From JBBRZM01 sp963813635 (GTDB taxonomy: Bacteria; Actinomycetota; Acidimicrobiia; IMCC26256; JBBRZM01), in NCBI GenBank assembly GCA_963813635.1, contig CAWEZO010000002.1:682001-746000 (forward strand): DNA of 64,000 nucleotides. The letters run 5' to 3'. This document shows positions 61,756-64,000 of the stretch, one piece after another. The translations under genes and the position numbers were made by a program. The notes beneath the pieces were generated by a model. That model saw only the letters and a program-made list of their open reading frames with translations. It did no database searches and had not been told where the DNA came from. The first letter of the stretch is position 1, and every line of letters begins with the position of its first letter.

Positions 61756-64000
61756 TCAGCGGCCGTGGCAGATCTTGAACTTCTTGCCGCTCCCGCACCA
61801 GCAAGGTTCGTTGCGCCCCGGCGTCTTCTCGACCCGCACCGGCTGCATGACCTCTTCGGGCGGGTCGGCAACCGCAGTCGCCATGCCGCCGCCGAGACCG
61901 CCAGCGGCGGTGCCGTCGTCGCCCATCGAGATGTCCTCGATCGGCATGCCCGCCGCGGACGCGGCCATCCCGGTTGCGCCCTGCACCGGATCTTCCGCCG
62001 CGCTGTAGCGGATGTTGCGCGCCGCGGGTCGGGGCGCTTCTTCGGCAACGACCTCGAGGTGCGACACGTAGCGCACGAAGTTGTCCTGGATCCCGCCCAT
62101 CATCGCCTGGAACATGTCATAGCCCTCGCGCTGCCACTCGGCGAGCGGATCCCTCTGGCCCATCGCCCGCAAGTTGATGCCCTCGCGCAGGTAGTCCATC
62201 TCGTAGAGATGCTCCCGCCAGTGCTGATCGATCACGGAGAGCATGACGCGGCGCTCGATCTCGCGAAGGTTCTCCGCGCCGATCGCTGCTTCCTTTGCCT
62301 CGTATCGCGCGAGCGCGTCGGCCGTGATCAGCTCGACGAGCCCTTCGCGGTCGTGCTGCTCGGCGAGCTGGTCGCGCGTGATGTCGGATGGAAAGATGTC
62401 CTGGCTTTGTTGCGTGAGGTCGTCGAGATCCCACTCCTCGGGTAGCTCGGTGGGGCACGCCGTGTCGACCAGGTGCTCGATCGCGCCCGTGATGGCGTTG
62501 AGCGCCTCCTCGAACAAGTCGTCGCCGTCGAGGATCTGCTGGCGACGCCTGTAGATCACCTTGCGCTGCTCGCTCATGACCTCGTCGTACTTGAGCACGT
62601 CCTTGCGGATCTCGAAGTTACGGTCTTCCACGGTGCGCTGCGCGCGCTCGATGGCCTTGGTGACCATCTTGGCTTCGAGCGGCTGATCGTCGGGGAACGC
62701 ACGACCCATCACCCACGTCATCGCGCCGGTCGCAAAGAGTCGCATCAGGTCGTCTTCGAGCGACAGGTAGAAACGGCTCTCGCCCGGGTCGCCCTGGCGG
62801 CCGGAACGGCCGCGCAACTGGTTGTCGATCCGGCGGCTCTCGTGCCGCTCGGTACCGAGCACGTAGAGACCGCCGGCGTCGCGCACCCGGTCACCTTCGT
62901 ACGCGCACCGTTCCTTGAATCGCGCCAGTGCTTCGCTGTACACGTCGGGGGACTCTTCGGGCGTCGTGCCCGACGCGAGCACCTCCTGGCGAGCCAGGCC
63001 CTCGGGATTGCCGCCGAGGAGAATGTCGACGCCGCGACCCGCCATGTTGGTGGCAACCGTCACAGCCGCGGGTTTGCCGGCCTGGGTGACGACGACTGCT
63101 TCGGACGCGTGCTGCTTTGCGTTGAGCACCGCATGATCGATGCCCCGCTTCTCGAGCAGCCGCGACAGCTTTTCCGACTTCTCGACGGAGATCGTGCCCA
63201 CGAGGACGGGCTGGCCGGCATCGTTGCGCCCGGCGATGTCGTCAGCCACCGCCTCGAACTTCGCGTCCTCGGTCTTGTAGATGAGGTCGGGCTCGTCGAG
63301 ACGCACCATCGGCTTGTTGGTGGGGATCGAGACGACCTCGAGCGCATACGTGTGCACGAACTCGCCCGCCTCGGTCGAGGCGGTACCGGTCATGCCGGCG
63401 AGCTTGTCGTAGAGCTTGAAGTAGTTCTGCAGCGTCACGGTCGCGAGGGTCTGGTTCTCCTCCTTGATGCGCACCCCTTCCTTGGCCTCGACCGCCTGGT
63501 GCAAACCCTCGCTCCAACGCCGGCCTTCGAGGATCCGGCCGGTGAACTCGTCGACGATCTTGACCTCGCCCTGCTGCACCACATAGTCGACGTCGCGCTT
63601 GAACAGCTCCTTGGATCGCAGCGCGGCTTGCAGCTGGTGGACGAAGTTCTGGTTGACGTGGTCGTAGAGGTTGTCGACGTTCAACGCCTCTTCGACGCGT
63701 GCGATCCCTTCCTCCGTCGGCACGACGGTCTTCTTGGCTTCGTCGACTTCGTAATCGCGCTCGGCACGCAGGCCCTTGACGACCCGGGCGAACCGGTAAT
63801 ACAGCTCCTGGGCGTCGTCGGCGCGGCCCGAGATGATGAGCGGCGTGCGCGCTTCGTCGACGAGAATCGAGTCGACCTCGTCGACGATCGCGTAGAAGGG
63901 GCCGCGCTGGGTCTGCTCCTCGATCGACTCGGCCATGTTGTCGCGCAGGTAGTCGAAACCGAACTCGTTGTTGGTGCCGTACGTGATGTCGGCCGCGTAC
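61756..64000 (-). CDS. secA: Preprotein translocase subunit SecA, C-terminal part (5' end outside window)
   Basis: About 748 residues visible; the N-terminus and Walker A are beyond the window edge. The frame enters as YAADITYGTNNEFGFDYLRD, with IVDEVDSILVDEARTPLIIS (Walker B DEVD) and LGTERHESRRIDNQLRGRSG, RQGDPGESRF (motif VI). The helical wing/scaffold (AIGAENLREIERRVMLSVID) and the C-terminal zinc site PCWCGSGKKFKICHG are complete. Motor for Sec-dependent export; essential. No frame break here. Confidence 0.97.
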   Translation of the reverse strand, partial: YAADITYGTNNEFGFDYLRDNMAESIEEQTQRGPFYAIVDEVDSILVDEARTPLIISGRADDAQELYYRFARVVKGLRAERDYEVDEAKKTVVPTEEGIARVEEALNVDNLYDHVNQNFVHQLQAALRSKELFKRDVDYVVQQGEVKIVDEFTGRILEGRRWSEGLHQAVEAKEGVRIKEENQTLATVTLQNYFKLYDKLAGMTGTASTEAGEFVHTYALEVVSIPTNKPMVRLDEPDLIYKTEDAKFEAVADDIAGRNDAGQPVLVGTISVEKSEKLSRLLEKRGIDHAVLNAKQHASEAVVVTQAGKPAAVTVATNMAGRGVDILLGGNPEGLARQEVLASGTTPEESPDVYSEALARFKERCAYEGDRVRDAGGLYVLGTERHESRRIDNQLRGRSGRQGDPGESRFYLSLEDDLMRLFATGAMTWVMGRAFPDDQPLEAKMVTKAIERAQRTVEDRNFEIRKDVLKYDEVMSEQRKVIYRRRQQILDGDDLFEEALNAITGAIEHLVDTACPTELPEEWDLDDLTQQSQDIFPSDITRDQLAEQHDREGLVELITADALARYEAKEAAIGAENLREIERRVMLSVIDQHWREHLYEMDYLREGINLRAMGQRDPLAEWQREGYDMFQAMMGGIQDNFVRYVSHLEVVAEEAPRPAARNIRYSAAEDPVQGATGMAASAAGMPIEDISMGDDGTAAGGLGGGMATAVADPPEEVMQPVRVEKTPGRNEPCWCGSGKKFKICHGR

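Overview
The window is high-GC DNA from an actinobacterium, most likely of the Acidimicrobiia or a related deep lineage. This is an inference from the secA-prfB-ftsE-ftsX-M23 block, an F420-type LLM oxidoreductase, two mycothiol-isomerase-fold (MDMPI/DinB) proteins, IdeR/DtxR-like and DosR-like signals, and many GTG starts with ATGA/GTGA overlaps. No rRNA, intact tRNA, CRISPR array or transposase was found.

Layout. 1-3 kb: the end of an aldehyde dehydrogenase, then an operon of SDR, a 54-residue remnant of a 3-hydroxyisobutyrate-dehydrogenase-like gene, a double carboxymuconolactone decarboxylase protein and a TetR regulator. 3.5-6 kb: SHOCT protein, Met/His-rich exported peptide, OmpR-type regulator and histidine kinase. 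6.1-10.1 kb: an arsenic resistance block (HTH-phosphatase fusion, aquaporin remnant, tandem ArsC fusion, ArsR with a clear operator, ArsI/CadI-like protein, ACR3 exporter), ending next to a tRNA/tmRNA 3'-end-like sequence. 10.1-14 kb: a Gfo/Idh oxidoreductase, then a sulfur cluster (DsbA-like, DsrE-like, DsrC/TusE-like, sulfide:quinone oxidoreductase-like).

14-36 kb is the most notable part: a compact counterpart of the mycobacterial DosR (dormancy/hypoxia) regulon. It carries a DevR/DosR-like response regulator, a PAS histidine kinase with a DevS-type H-box, a universal stress protein, CBS protein, Rip3-like M50 protease, APH-AAA kinase, PEP-synthase-like protein, P-type ATPase, phosphoribosyltransferase-hydrolase fusion, erythromycin-esterase-like protein, pyridoxamine-oxidase-like proteins, two zinc alcohol dehydrogenases, an ABC exporter and a SulP permease. 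Ten copies of a 14-bp site related to GGGACCTTCGACCC lie in this segment, most of them just upstream of these genes. The site has the architecture of the mycobacterial DosR box.

36-47 kb: bacterioferritin beside a DyP-peroxidase remnant and an iron-box-like site, a molybdopterin oxidoreductase, a serine hydrolase, small metabolic and membrane proteins, and two DUF2207-type paralogues. 47-57.5 kb: mycothiol-isomerase-fold proteins, thioesterase, LLM oxidoreductase, desaturase/TetR pair, SRAP protein, MFS exporter, P450 and peroxiredoxin. 57.6-64 kb: core division and translation genes (M23 hydrolase, FtsX, FtsE, RF2, SecA).

Sequence quality. About 23 single-frame interruptions cut otherwise well-conserved genes, including ftsX. 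They look like uncorrected one-base indels in the assembly rather than real gene decay. Genes affected are annotated as one CDS with the break noted. Several short remnants (internal deletions, not simple frameshifts) are separate and probably real.
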